From: an uncultured Leucothrix sp. | GTDB taxonomy: Bacteria > Pseudomonadota > Gammaproteobacteria > Thiotrichales > Thiotrichaceae | Assembly (NCBI GenBank): GCA_937923375.1 | Contig: CALAJG010000096.1 | Location: forward strand, 1-10,608 | Direction: 5' to 3' | Length of the DNA stretch: 10,608 bases | Shown: piece by piece, positions 1 to 7,136 of the stretch | How the letters are laid out: each line of letters starts with the position of its first letter | Numbering within the stretch: position 1 is the first letter of the stretch | Notes under the pieces: generated by a model | The model's input: the letters and a program-made list of their open reading frames with translations, nothing else | Told to the model about the DNA's origin: nothing | Database searches by the model: none | Translations under genes and position numbers: made by a program

Positions 1-33
1 GGAATCTTGAGCTAGTGCGTCAAGCTAAGCACA

Positions 34-1692
34 CTAGTCCCGTAGCTCTCTCCGTAAGATCTTTCCAACGTTAGTCTTGGGAAGCTCGTCAATGAATGCA
101 ATGTGCTTAGGCCTCTTATAACCTGTCAGCTCTGATTTACAATGCTCCATCAACTCTTCTTCAGAGAGTGATTCATCTTTACGCACCACAAACAGCTTAA
201 CAACCTCGCCTGATTTGTCATCCTGGACACCGATAGCACCGGCTTCCAGGACTTTAGGGTGAAGTGCGGCTACATCTTCGATTTCATTAGGATAGACATT
301 AAAGCCAGACACGATAATCATGTCTTTCAAACGATCAACAATTTTAACGAACCCTTTTTCATCGATGGTTGCAACATCACCCGTCTTTAGCCAACCATCC
401 TCATCAAGTACTTTGGCTGTTTCACCGGGACGATTCCAGTAGCCTTTCATCACTTGAGGGCCACGGACACACAGCTCACCCGGCTCGTTCAAACCCAACT
501 CAACATTATTCTCGTCACGCACACAGACTTCAGTTGAAGGCAACGGTAGCCCGATTGAGGCATTAAACTCTTTCAGGTTCACAGGATTGATACATACGGC
601 TGGTGAACTCTCAGTCAGACCGTAAGCTTCAACCAGGGTACATCCGGTAATGCGCTTCCACTCATCCGCCACATAGCGTTGAACCGCCATTCCGCCACCC
701 AATGACAGCTTTAGCTTTGAGAAATCCAACGCGTCAAAGCCGGGAGCATGAATCAAACCATTGAATAAAGTATTGACTCCAGTGATATAAGAAAACTGAC
801 GTCCTTTAAGCAGTTTAACGAAACCTGGCATGTCACGCGGATTGGTGATCAACATGCTGTTGGCACCGATTTTCATACTAAACAGCGCATTCGCAGTTAA
901 TGCAAATATGTGATAAAGCGGTAAAGCAGTTACCACTAACTCTTCCCCGTCATTAAGGTCTCCACCAGCCCACACATGTGCCTGTAGTAGGTTGGCTATC
1001 ATGTTGCGATGAGTCAGTGCTGCCCCTTTTGACAAACCGGTCGTCCCACCGGTGTACTGTAAAAAGGCGATGTCTTCGTGACCTACAGCAACTTCCTTAA
1101 AAGGAAATTTTGCGCCTTCTTTAAGGGTTTGATTAAACTTGATCGCTCCCGGCAAGCTGAACGACGGCACCATTTTCTTAACGTATTTGACAATCCCGTT
1201 AATAAGCAGCGACTTTGGAAACCCAACCACATCCGCAACTTGGGTAGTAATTACAGTTTTAACCTGCGTTTTGTCAATGACATCAGCAAGGGTATGCGCG
1301 AAGTTTTCAAGTATAACAATAGCCTTTGCGCCAGAATCTTTTAACTGATGCTCTAATTCGCGGTCAGTATAAAGTGGATTGGTATTGACAACGGTAAGCC
1401 CAGCTCTGAGCGCACCAAACAAGGCGATCGGATATTGCAACAAATTTGGCAGCATGATGGCAATATGATCGCCTTTTTTCAGCCCGGCAACGTGAGTCAA
1501 ATAACTAGCAAACTGCGATGTAAGCAAGTCAATGTCATTGAAACTAAGCACTTTACCCAAATTTTCATAGGCAGGCTTATCGCCAAAACGGGACACACTA
1601 ATATTCATCACATCATTTAATGAAGAATATTCATTAGTGTCTACTTCAGGCCCAACCCCGTTGGGATAGCTATCCAGCCAGATTTTTTCCAT
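34..1692 (-). CDS. fadD: Long-chain-fatty-acid--CoA ligase (acyl-CoA synthetase) FadD
   Basis: Activates long-chain fatty acids to acyl-CoA through an acyl-adenylate, using ATP and CoA, at the inner face of the cytoplasmic membrane; this is the entry step to beta-oxidation. The 552-residue length is close to E. coli FadD (561). Seen motifs: the AMP/P-loop signature YTGGTTGLSKGA near residues 213-224, the adenylate motif YGLTE, the FACS signature region running from GWLKTGD through DRLKDMIIVSGFNVYPNEIE, and the C-terminal PKTNVGKILRREL with the invariant catalytic Lys. The ATG at 1692 is chosen because AGGAG (plus-strand 1698-1702) lies 5 nt upstream, and the protein then begins MEKIWLDSYP, matching the family start. 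The GTG at 1698 overlaps that Shine-Dalgarno sequence. The gene is divergent from everything else here and carries its own upstream signals. No convincing terminator is visible in the 33 bases downstream. The family call is very secure; exact chain-length preference is inference. Confidence 0.96.
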   Translation of the reverse strand: MEKIWLDSYPNGVGPEVDTNEYSSLNDVMNISVSRFGDKPAYENLGKVLSFNDIDLLTSQFASYLTHVAGLKKGDHIAIMLPNLLQYPIALFGALRAGLTVVNTNPLYTDRELEHQLKDSGAKAIVILENFAHTLADVIDKTQVKTVITTQVADVVGFPKSLLINGIVKYVKKMVPSFSLPGAIKFNQTLKEGAKFPFKEVAVGHEDIAFLQYTGGTTGLSKGAALTHRNMIANLLQAHVWAGGDLNDGEELVVTALPLYHIFALTANALFSMKIGANSMLITNPRDMPGFVKLLKGRQFSYITGVNTLFNGLIHAPGFDALDFSKLKLSLGGGMAVQRYVADEWKRITGCTLVEAYGLTESSPAVCINPVNLKEFNASIGLPLPSTEVCVRDENNVELGLNEPGELCVRGPQVMKGYWNRPGETAKVLDEDGWLKTGDVATIDEKGFVKIVDRLKDMIIVSGFNVYPNEIEDVAALHPKVLEAGAIGVQDDKSGEVVKLFVVRKDESLSEEELMEHCKSELTGYKRPKHIAFIDELPKTNVGKILRRELRD

Positions 1693-1735
1693 TATCACTC
1701 CTCAGTGCCATATTCACGCCCCTGTGAACAGGCTT

Positions 1736-1764
1736 ATTATTTTCTGTTTGTGTAGTCAGACCAA
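1736..1764 (-). promoter_or_regulatory. Candidate sigma70 promoter of fadD
   Basis: On the minus strand, TTGGTC (plus 1759-1764) and AATAAT (plus 1736-1741) are separated by exactly 17 nt. The -10 matches the consensus at 5 of 6 bases and the -35 at 3 of 6. Transcription would start near 1729, giving a leader of about 37 nt before the fadD ATG. This rests on pattern and position only. A weak -35 would fit a regulated promoter. Confidence 0.4.
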
Positions 1765-1766
1765 TC
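1750..1766 (-). promoter_or_regulatory. FadR-like operator upstream of fadD
   Basis: Read on the minus strand the 17-mer is GATTGGTCTGACTACAC. It contains TGGTCNGAC, the core of the enterobacterial FadR consensus AACTGGTCNGACCAGTT; the central ten bases match at 9 of 10, counting N as a match. It covers the candidate -35 element of fadD, as expected for repression relieved by long-chain acyl-CoA. No fadR gene is in the window, so the regulator's presence is inferred. Confidence 0.4.
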
Positions 1767-1926
1767 CTTGATCATCAGTAGTCAAATCAGCCTAATTGAC
1801 TTGGCATAGTGCGTCAATGTCAAATCCTTGCTGAATAGCTTACTTTTTAGTTCAAATGCTTGTTATTGTTACGGGATGGTAATTATCAAAACTTGAATAA
1901 TAACAAAATGAGATTACATTATACCC

Positions 1927-2769
1927 ATGGAATTATCGCGACGTATTTTAACGATCAGCCTGGCATTGAGCTTGGTACTAATATTGACAGGCTGCGAGCC
2001 GAAATCAGAGCAGGCTAAGGTTGAGATTCTCGACTTGAAAATCCCACCTATGGCCATGAAACATAGCGATTTACCCGATTTATCATCAATGCGTGAGGAT
2101 GATGACTGGTATTATGCTCCAAAGGAAACCGAAGACCCCTATTCGCAACCCGATGAAGCTCCCTCACTGCCGACTGAACCTGACGTCGAACTGACCTTTG
2201 CAGAAGAACTGGCTCAAGCAGCTCTGGCACGCACGATGCACAAAGTCCGCTACGACGGTCGTTATGTCAAAATTGCTTACCCGATGGGCGATGTACCTCA
2301 GGAGATTGGGGTATGCACCGACGTTGTAATTCGTGCTTATCGAGAGCTCGGCATCGACCTACAAAAGGATGTACACGAAGATATTCGTCGTAACTTTAGT
2401 AAATATCCTAGCAAGAAACGCTGGGGATTGCGTAGGCCTGACCCGAATATCGACCACCGAAGAGTTTATAATCTTCAGGCTTTCTTTGAGCGAAAAGGCG
2501 AGTCTATCCCAATCACGCATGATCCGAGAAACTATAAACCGGGCGACTTAGTCACTTGGCAGGTAGGTCCAAAATTTCCACACATTGGAGTTGTGTTGGA
2601 GATGGTCAGCGATGAGGATTCATTTCGTCACTTAATCGCACACAATATTGGTAATGGCCCCGTAATCGAAGACATATTATTCAGGTTTCGAATTACCGGT
2701 CACTATCGTTATCAACCCAAACGAAAAGCCAAATCGGACAAAGCAAAAATCAATCTAGTTAAAGGTTAA
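1927..2769 (+). CDS. DUF1287 lipoprotein (YijF-like, probable NlpC/P60-type fold)
   Basis: This 280-residue protein has a signal peptide (residues 1-22, hydrophobic core after RR at 5-6) ending in the lipobox LTGC, so Cys23 should be lipidated. Residue +2 is Glu rather than Asp, which suggests sorting to the outer membrane. Residues 24-90 are an acidic, proline-rich linker, and 95-262 form the DUF1287 domain. Family blocks seen are the stretch around GVCTDVVIRAYRELGID (Cys130), DPNIDHRRVYNLQAFF, PGDLVTWQ, PHIGVV (His219), AHNIGNGP and the final ITGHYRY. The paired Cys130 and His219 resemble a papain-like NlpC/P60 cysteine hydrolase centre, so cell-wall peptide cleavage or amidation is possible, but the substrate is not established. 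The only plausible start is the ATG at 1927, which has no clear Shine-Dalgarno sequence. It lies divergent to fadD and is followed by its own terminator, so it is probably monocistronic. Confidence 0.88.
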   Translation: MELSRRILTISLALSLVLILTGCEPKSEQAKVEILDLKIPPMAMKHSDLPDLSSMREDDDWYYAPKETEDPYSQPDEAPSLPTEPDVELTFAEELAQAALARTMHKVRYDGRYVKIAYPMGDVPQEIGVCTDVVIRAYRELGIDLQKDVHEDIRRNFSKYPSKKRWGLRRPDPNIDHRRVYNLQAFFERKGESIPITHDPRNYKPGDLVTWQVGPKFPHIGVVLEMVSDEDSFRHLIAHNIGNGPVIEDILFRFRITGHYRYQPKRKAKSDKAKINLVKG

Positions 2770-2776
2770 TCAATTC

Positions 2777-2798
2777 AACCATCGGTCATGGTTTTTTT
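2777..2798 (+). terminator. Short rho-independent terminator after the DUF1287 gene
   Basis: AACCAT (2777-2782), loop CGGTC and ATGGTT (2788-2793) form a perfect 6-bp stem followed directly by more T residues, to 2798. It begins 8 nt after the TAA stop of the DUF1287 gene. The stem is short, so strength may be modest, but the position is right. Confidence 0.6.
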
Positions 2799-2893
2799 AC
2801 CAATGATCTAATTGTGAGACCGATTCTTGATGTTTGTCAGTATTTTGTAGACCTAACCCAATTAAACCGCTGTCCAGAATAAAAGGATTTTTC

Positions 2894-3592
2894 ATGTCAG
2901 CTAACTACCGTCAATATAAAGGCCGGATGCACCACAACGTATGGGTTGTCAGTTTTCTCCTTCTGATTCTTTTAAATGTTCCCTCTGTTTATTCAGCCAT
3001 AAATAACGCTCAGGATAGACCTGAAACCTACACCAGTACGACTTCAACACGGCTGGTTAAACTTGGGACTTCAGGAGAACTTATTGAAGGAGACGCTCAG
3101 CAATGGTCATGTGTTATGGATCTGGCAACTGGCCTGGTTTGGGAAAAACGCGACCCTACAACAGCTTTACACGGTCATGACACTTATGTTTGGTATCAGC
3201 CCGAGCATAGTAATCCCGGCAGCGAACGTGCCCATCCTGATTTTGTTTTGGGTGACAGTACATGCTATGGCTTTAATCCTGACGACCCAACGAGTTTTTG
3301 CAATACATCAGCCTACGCTGAACGGGTGAATCAGAGTAATTACTGTGGTTTTAGTGATTGGCGATTACCAACAGCTAATGAGTTGTTGACACTAGCTGAC
3401 GAGGAGCGAGCTAAAAAAGGCATAGCTCCTCTATTGGATACTCGGTTTTTCCCATTTCACGACCCCTTTTTATACTGGACTAATACAATTAATCAAAATG
3501 GTGTGGTCGTAACGGTCTTTGCGGATAATAAGGTGTTGGAAAATTCAGAGCGAACAGATTCTATTTCAGTAAGATTGGTTAGGGGAAATTGA
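2894..3592 (+). CDS. Secreted DUF1566 (Lcl-like C-terminal) domain protein
   Basis: This 232-residue exported protein has an N-terminal signal (basic/polar residues 1-15, hydrophobic 16-28, likely cleavage after VYSA near residue 35). The mature part has the marks of DUF1566: CVMDLATGLVWEK (73-85), the SNYCGFSDWRLPTANELLTL block (148-167), FFPF and YWTNT (185-198), and a terminal VRLVRG. Four mature cysteines (73, 124, 136, 151) could form two disulfides, consistent with a periplasmic or surface location. The fold is related to formylglycine-generating and C-type-lectin-like surface domains; the ligand or role is unknown. The start at 2894 is preferred over an in-frame ATG at 2834 because AAGGA (2883-2887) sits 6 nt upstream and the 20 extra residues would push the signal peptide inward. 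It stands between a terminator and the pgl operon, with no clear functional tie to either. Confidence 0.85.
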   Translation: MSANYRQYKGRMHHNVWVVSFLLLILLNVPSVYSAINNAQDRPETYTSTTSTRLVKLGTSGELIEGDAQQWSCVMDLATGLVWEKRDPTTALHGHDTYVWYQPEHSNPGSERAHPDFVLGDSTCYGFNPDDPTSFCNTSAYAERVNQSNYCGFSDWRLPTANELLTLADEERAKKGIAPLLDTRFFPFHDPFLYWTNTINQNGVVVTVFADNKVLENSERTDSISVRLVRGN

Positions 3593-3698
3593 TTCCGGTA
3601 TCAAAACTGAATTCTTACTACATAAATTAAAATCAATACTCGCTAAAAAAACTGTCAGGTGAGAAAATTTTTGCTTCATTCACTAATTGAAGTTAATC

Positions 3699-4403
3699 AT
3701 GACATTATCAAACTCTGGCGTTTCTCCGACTTGGAAACTATTCAAAAATTCAACGCAACTCGCTGAGCATGCGACTCTGGATATTCTTAATGCGGCGTCG
3801 GTTTCGATTAAAAACAATGGCGCGTTTCATATCGTTCTAGCCGGAGGAACGACACCTAGAAATGTTTACAAACTTTTAGCCCAGGCCACTAGTGATTGGC
3901 AACACTGGCATATTTACCTAGGTGATGAACGTTGTTTAGCGGTTGATGACGGTGAGCGAAACAGCGTTATGGCCAACGAGTGTTTGCTACAGCATGTTTC
4001 AATTCCAGAGACACAAATTCACTTTATCCCTTCGGAACTCGGCCCCGAGAAAGCAGCTTATGCCTACAAAGACACGTTGAGTGCTGTTGAAGAATTTGAC
4101 ATGGTATTACTTGGTATGGGAGAGGATGGTCATACTGCTAGCTTATTCCCTGGCCACATCCATGATCCACAGCAGCTAACTCATGCCGTTTTCGATGCTC
4201 CAAAACCTCCAGCTGAGCGAGTAAGCCTAAGTTCAGCCTGCTTGAGCAACAATGCTAACTTATTGATCTTTATCACTGGCCACTCAAAACACGAGCGCGT
4301 TATAGACTGGATAAGTGGAGTATCAATGCCCGTATCAACAATAAAATCAAAAAACAAAGCGGCAGTGTATTGTGACCACTCTGCTTGGCTCGGGGAAACA
4401 TGA
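3699..4403 (+). CDS. pgl: 6-phosphogluconolactonase
   Basis: Hydrolyses 6-phosphogluconolactone to 6-phosphogluconate, after Zwf in the oxidative pentose-phosphate or Entner-Doudoroff route, in the cytoplasm. The 234 residues match the usual length of the SugB/DevB-type enzyme. Motifs seen: the sugar-phosphate loop LAGGTTPRNVY (47-57), LGDERCLAVDDGERNSVMA (74-92), the catalytic block LLGMGEDGHTASLFPG (137-152) with His145, PPAERVSLS (170-178) and FITGHSKHERV (191-201). All key residues appear intact, unlike the next two genes. The ATG at 3699 has a GAAG Shine-Dalgarno sequence (3689-3692) with 6-nt spacing; an in-frame TTG at 3687 has none. The 106-bp gap upstream is A/T-rich and should hold the operon promoter, but I could not define one convincingly. 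The stop overlaps the next start as ATGA, implying translational coupling. Confidence 0.93.
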   Translation: MTLSNSGVSPTWKLFKNSTQLAEHATLDILNAASVSIKNNGAFHIVLAGGTTPRNVYKLLAQATSDWQHWHIYLGDERCLAVDDGERNSVMANECLLQHVSIPETQIHFIPSELGPEKAAYAYKDTLSAVEEFDMVLLGMGEDGHTASLFPGHIHDPQQLTHAVFDAPKPPAERVSLSSACLSNNANLLIFITGHSKHERVIDWISGVSMPVSTIKSKNKAAVYCDHSAWLGET

Positions 4404-6058
4404 CCAAACAAAGCAATTTTCAATGCTTTACTGACCTCAATAGTTATGCAGAACTCAAACAACATTATCTGTGTTGTAAGAAACTGCATATGCGTCGTCT
4501 GTTTAGTGTTGATCCTGATCGCTACAGGAGAATGTCGCTAGAGTTTGACTGGCTACTACTCGATTATTCAAAAAATAGAGTAACTGAAAAAACGTTAGAG
4601 CTGTTGTTTAAACTTGCACGTGAAGCAAATCTGGAACAGTCAATATTTACGTTATTTAAACATGCGAATCGCCAACTAAATCGTTCCCGAATTTCAAGTC
4701 ATCCCTCAGGCGATAAGTCTTCAGAAACACCGTCTTTATTGGAGCGCATGTTTGCGCTAACGAATAAAATACATGCAGGTGAATGTATAGGCTTTACGAA
4801 AAAGCCTATAACAGATGTTGTCAATATCGGTTTAACCAGTCTGGGCTTAGGTGCTCAGAGCGTCTGTAACGCATTACGCCCTTACCATCAGTCTAAGAAT
4901 ATTGGCATACACTTTGTAGCTGATGTTGACGGATTCCAGCTTCAGGAAATCCTTGATTCTCTGAATCCTGAAACAACCCTAATTGTTGTTTCAAGTCGAA
5001 CCTTTAATCAAAGCAATCCTGAAACGATAACCCATGCAGAAACGGCCAAGCTCTGGCTGCTCGAGTCTACTCAATCGGAAAATCTTTTAAAGTCCCACCT
5101 TATAGCCGTTACTGCAAATCAAGAAGCAGCTGTTGATTTTGGTATTTCTGAAGAAAATCTGTTTCATTTAGGATCTTCAGAGAAACAAAATCTCACCTCA
5201 TGGTTGTCGATGGGATTACCCATTCTTCTGTCGATAGGTAAAAAGCATTTTAAGGATTTCATGGATGGCGTGAACGCCATGGACATGCATTATCAAAACG
5301 AACCATTCGAGCAAAACATGCCAGTGATACTGGCGCTGATAGGCATTTGGTATAACAATTTCTTCGGCAGCGAGTCACATGCTATTTTACCTTACGATCA
5401 TAACTTACGACACCTACCTCGCTACATTGAACAGATTGACTTACAGAGCAATGGTAAGTCATTGGACAGGTTTGGTAATGTCATTAGTTATGCAACAGCG
5501 CCTATCGTTTGGAGTGGCAATGGCCTGAATACTCAGCATGCGTTCTATCAAATGCTCCACCGTGGCCAAAAAATGGTCCCAGCGGATTTCATTGTATCAA
5601 TGCGTACACACAGCATATACCAAAAACAGCATAACCTGATGTTTGCAAATGCTGTTGCTCAAACGGAAGCACTAATGCGTGGACGTACTCTTAATGAGAC
5701 AATGAGCTACCTTAATCAGCAAGATGATCGAACTGAATTGCAGGATGAGGCGTTAATCCCTCACCGAATTTATGATGGAAATAACCCGAGCAACATGCTG
5801 CTATTGCAGCGTTTGACACCTAAATCACTGGGTATATTACTGACGCTATACGAACATAAAACATCGGCTCAAGGTGCAATCTGGAACCTCAGTGTTAACG
5901 ACCAAGCCGGTACCGAGCTTGGGAACACGCTAAGCGGCAACGTGTTACAAGATATCTTCATGCCATCGCACACTCAGCGTCATGATGCATCAACTAATGC
6001 CTTAATTAATCACTATAGGAAAATGGTTTATCCAAGAAAGAAAAATCACCCTGCATAG
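4400..6058 (+). CDS. pgi: Glucose-6-phosphate isomerase homologue, probably catalytically inactive
   Basis: By descent this is a glucose-6-phosphate isomerase: 552 residues (E. coli Pgi 549), colinear throughout, with a near-identical core such as PVILALIGIWYNNFFG (308-323), LDYSKNRVTEKTLELL (54-69), QSNGK (349-353) and QHAFYQ (379-384). Active-site positions are broken when set against E. coli Pgi. The base Glu355 is Gln349 (CAG, 5444-5446). Lys514 is Asn509 (AAC, 5924-5926). NIGIGGSDLGP is NIGLTSLGLGA (142-152). SKTFTTQET is SRTFNQSNPET (199-209, two extra residues). VGGR of PROSITE signature 1 is EKQN (261-264). The VLHVALR loop is not recognisable near 95-105. Only His380 (E. coli His386) remains. 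Isomerisation of glucose-6-P to fructose-6-P is therefore unlikely; a sensing, scaffolding or altered activity is inferred. The frame is open with no internal stop, and homology continues on both sides of each change, so this is not a frameshift product. The ATG at 4400 overlaps the pgl stop (4400-4403) with CGGGGA just upstream; an in-frame TTG at 4385 is less likely. Homology is certain, activity doubtful. Confidence 0.9.
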   Translation: MTKQSNFQCFTDLNSYAELKQHYLCCKKLHMRRLFSVDPDRYRRMSLEFDWLLLDYSKNRVTEKTLELLFKLAREANLEQSIFTLFKHANRQLNRSRISSHPSGDKSSETPSLLERMFALTNKIHAGECIGFTKKPITDVVNIGLTSLGLGAQSVCNALRPYHQSKNIGIHFVADVDGFQLQEILDSLNPETTLIVVSSRTFNQSNPETITHAETAKLWLLESTQSENLLKSHLIAVTANQEAAVDFGISEENLFHLGSSEKQNLTSWLSMGLPILLSIGKKHFKDFMDGVNAMDMHYQNEPFEQNMPVILALIGIWYNNFFGSESHAILPYDHNLRHLPRYIEQIDLQSNGKSLDRFGNVISYATAPIVWSGNGLNTQHAFYQMLHRGQKMVPADFIVSMRTHSIYQKQHNLMFANAVAQTEALMRGRTLNETMSYLNQQDDRTELQDEALIPHRIYDGNNPSNMLLLQRLTPKSLGILLTLYEHKTSAQGAIWNLSVNDQAGTELGNTLSGNVLQDIFMPSHTQRHDASTNALINHYRKMVYPRKKNHPA

Positions 6059-6064
6059 CGGGTA

Positions 6065-6093
6065 TTGAAGGAAACTGATTCTAAAACAATAAA
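6065..6093 (+). promoter_or_regulatory. Weak candidate internal promoter before the glk-like gene
   Basis: TTGAAG (6065-6070) and AATAAA (6088-6093) are 17 nt apart, each matching the sigma70 consensus at 4 of 6 bases, in the A/T-rich 74-bp gap between the pgi-like and glk-like genes. This is the longest gap inside the operon. In such A/T-rich DNA the match could be chance. Confidence 0.22.
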
Positions 6094-6132
6094 ACTCTTA
6101 AAATAAAAAAGTAGAGAAGAGTACTAATAATT

Positions 6133-7116
6133 ATGAAAATCTTAGCAGCAGACATCAGCGCCGATAACGCTGAGTTGGCGTTATTGAAAGTAGGCATAAA
6201 TGGCGATCGCGAGCAGCTATTTAGCCACAAGTATCAACCTCAACAATTCACTGAACCCAGACGGCTAGTCGAGCAATTCCTGCATGATGCTGATGCTAAG
6301 TCAGCTTTGATTGAGCGTTTTTGCATATCGTTAGCGGCTCCGGTTGAAAATAACCACTCCATGCTTAGCCGTTTAGATTGGACGTTTGATGCAAAACAAC
6401 TTGGCGAACAATTTTATATCAATGATGTATCATTAATCAGTGATTTTGATTCTGCTGCCAGAGGTATTGATGCAACCTCAGAATGTGGCATGGTGACCTT
6501 AAATGAGGGGCTCAACCATGAACGCGGCATACGCGTTGTAACGGGTGCCGGGCACGGACTGGGGCTGGCATGGATGGATCATAGTCAAAGCGCCTTCAAC
6601 AAAAATGACAGTAAAGGGGGAATGGTCAACTTTGCACCAATAGACAAAGAGCAGATTGATTTACTCGAATATTTAATGAAGCGCTTCAACCATGTTTCCT
6701 ACGAACGCATCCTTTCTAACGAAGGACTGTTAGAACTATATTTGTATTGCAAACAAAAAGATGACACCTCTGAAGAGCTAAGCAGCGAAATGAATAAAAA
6801 CCAGCTCAGTGTCTCTCAAATTATTGAAGCGTCTTCGAATGATCCTGCAGCCGAGCGAGCAATTAAATTATTTGTGACTACCTATGGAGCTTATGTTGGC
6901 AATTTAGCTTTGTTGTACCAACCTATGGGGGGGATTTATGTGGGTGGACAAGTCGCCACTGAGCTGCAACAGTGGATGCAGTCCGAGCACTTTTTGAATG
7001 CATGTCTTAAAAAAGGCCGTATGAGTAAATTGGTCCAGCAAACACCTATTTACCTGGTTACGGCGGCAGATATTAACCTCCAAGGGGCCATTGAAACGGC
7101 AACTCATCATTATTAA
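6133..7116 (+). CDS. glk: Glucokinase (Glk family) homologue, probably catalytically inactive
   Basis: The 327 residues align end to end with the proteobacterial Glk family (E. coli 321), which phosphorylates glucose with ATP. Retained parts include ISLAAPV (65-71), SDFDSAARGI (103-112) with the catalytic-base Asp104, HVSYERILS (187-195) with Glu191, VGNLALL (255-261) and TPIYLV (304-309). Key ligands are replaced. The phosphate loop DVGGTNAR is DISADNAE (7-14). Glucose ligands Asn99, Glu157 and His160 of E. coli are Ser103, Lys161 and Met164, where GEGGHVDFAP reads SKGGMVNFAP. Thr of GAGTGLG is His141. AGGI near the C-terminus is GGQV (271-274). Both ATP and glucose binding should be damaged, so kinase activity is unlikely; a regulatory or ligand-binding role is inferred. 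The sequence lacks the Cys zinc cluster and the helix-turn-helix of ROK repressors. The start ATG has GAGAAG about 13 nt upstream, a long spacing implying weak translation. It lies between pgi-like and glgC on the same strand. Confidence 0.88.
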   Translation: MKILAADISADNAELALLKVGINGDREQLFSHKYQPQQFTEPRRLVEQFLHDADAKSALIERFCISLAAPVENNHSMLSRLDWTFDAKQLGEQFYINDVSLISDFDSAARGIDATSECGMVTLNEGLNHERGIRVVTGAGHGLGLAWMDHSQSAFNKNDSKGGMVNFAPIDKEQIDLLEYLMKRFNHVSYERILSNEGLLELYLYCKQKDDTSEELSSEMNKNQLSVSQIIEASSNDPAAERAIKLFVTTYGAYVGNLALLYQPMGGIYVGGQVATELQQWMQSEHFLNACLKKGRMSKLVQQTPIYLVTAADINLQGAIETATHHY

Positions 7117-7136
7117 GCGATTCGAAGGAATGAGTT

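Noticed and set aside
6..24. Hairpin CTTGA/TCAAG downstream of fadD as a terminator
   Set aside because: The stem is only 5 bp with a 9-nt loop and no T-tract in the fadD direction.
13..1817. 11-mer TAGTGCGTCAA at 13-23 and again at 1807-1817, flanking fadD
   Set aside because: Several 11-mer pairs are expected by chance in 10 kb, and nothing else suggests a mobile element or attachment site.
2834..2893. ATG at 2834 as the DUF1566 gene start
   Set aside because: It adds 20 residues ahead of the signal peptide and lacks a ribosome site; AAGGA correctly precedes the ATG at 2894.
3687..3698. TTG at 3687 as the pgl start
   Set aside because: It has no Shine-Dalgarno sequence, while the ATG at 3699 has GAAG at a good distance.
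4385..4399. TTG at 4385 as the start of the pgi-like gene
   Set aside because: The ATG at 4400 forms the classic ATGA coupling with the pgl stop and has a purine-rich CGGGGA just upstream.
5265..5280. Near-perfect palindrome ATGGCGTGAACGCCAT inside the pgi-like gene
   Set aside because: It encodes normal family sequence and its 2-nt loop is poor for RNA folding; likely chance.
4400..7116. Frameshift or sequencing error as the cause of the odd Pgi and Glk motifs
   Set aside because: Both frames are open for their full length and homology to the families continues on both sides of each altered motif, so the changes are substitutions and short indels and not frame loss.
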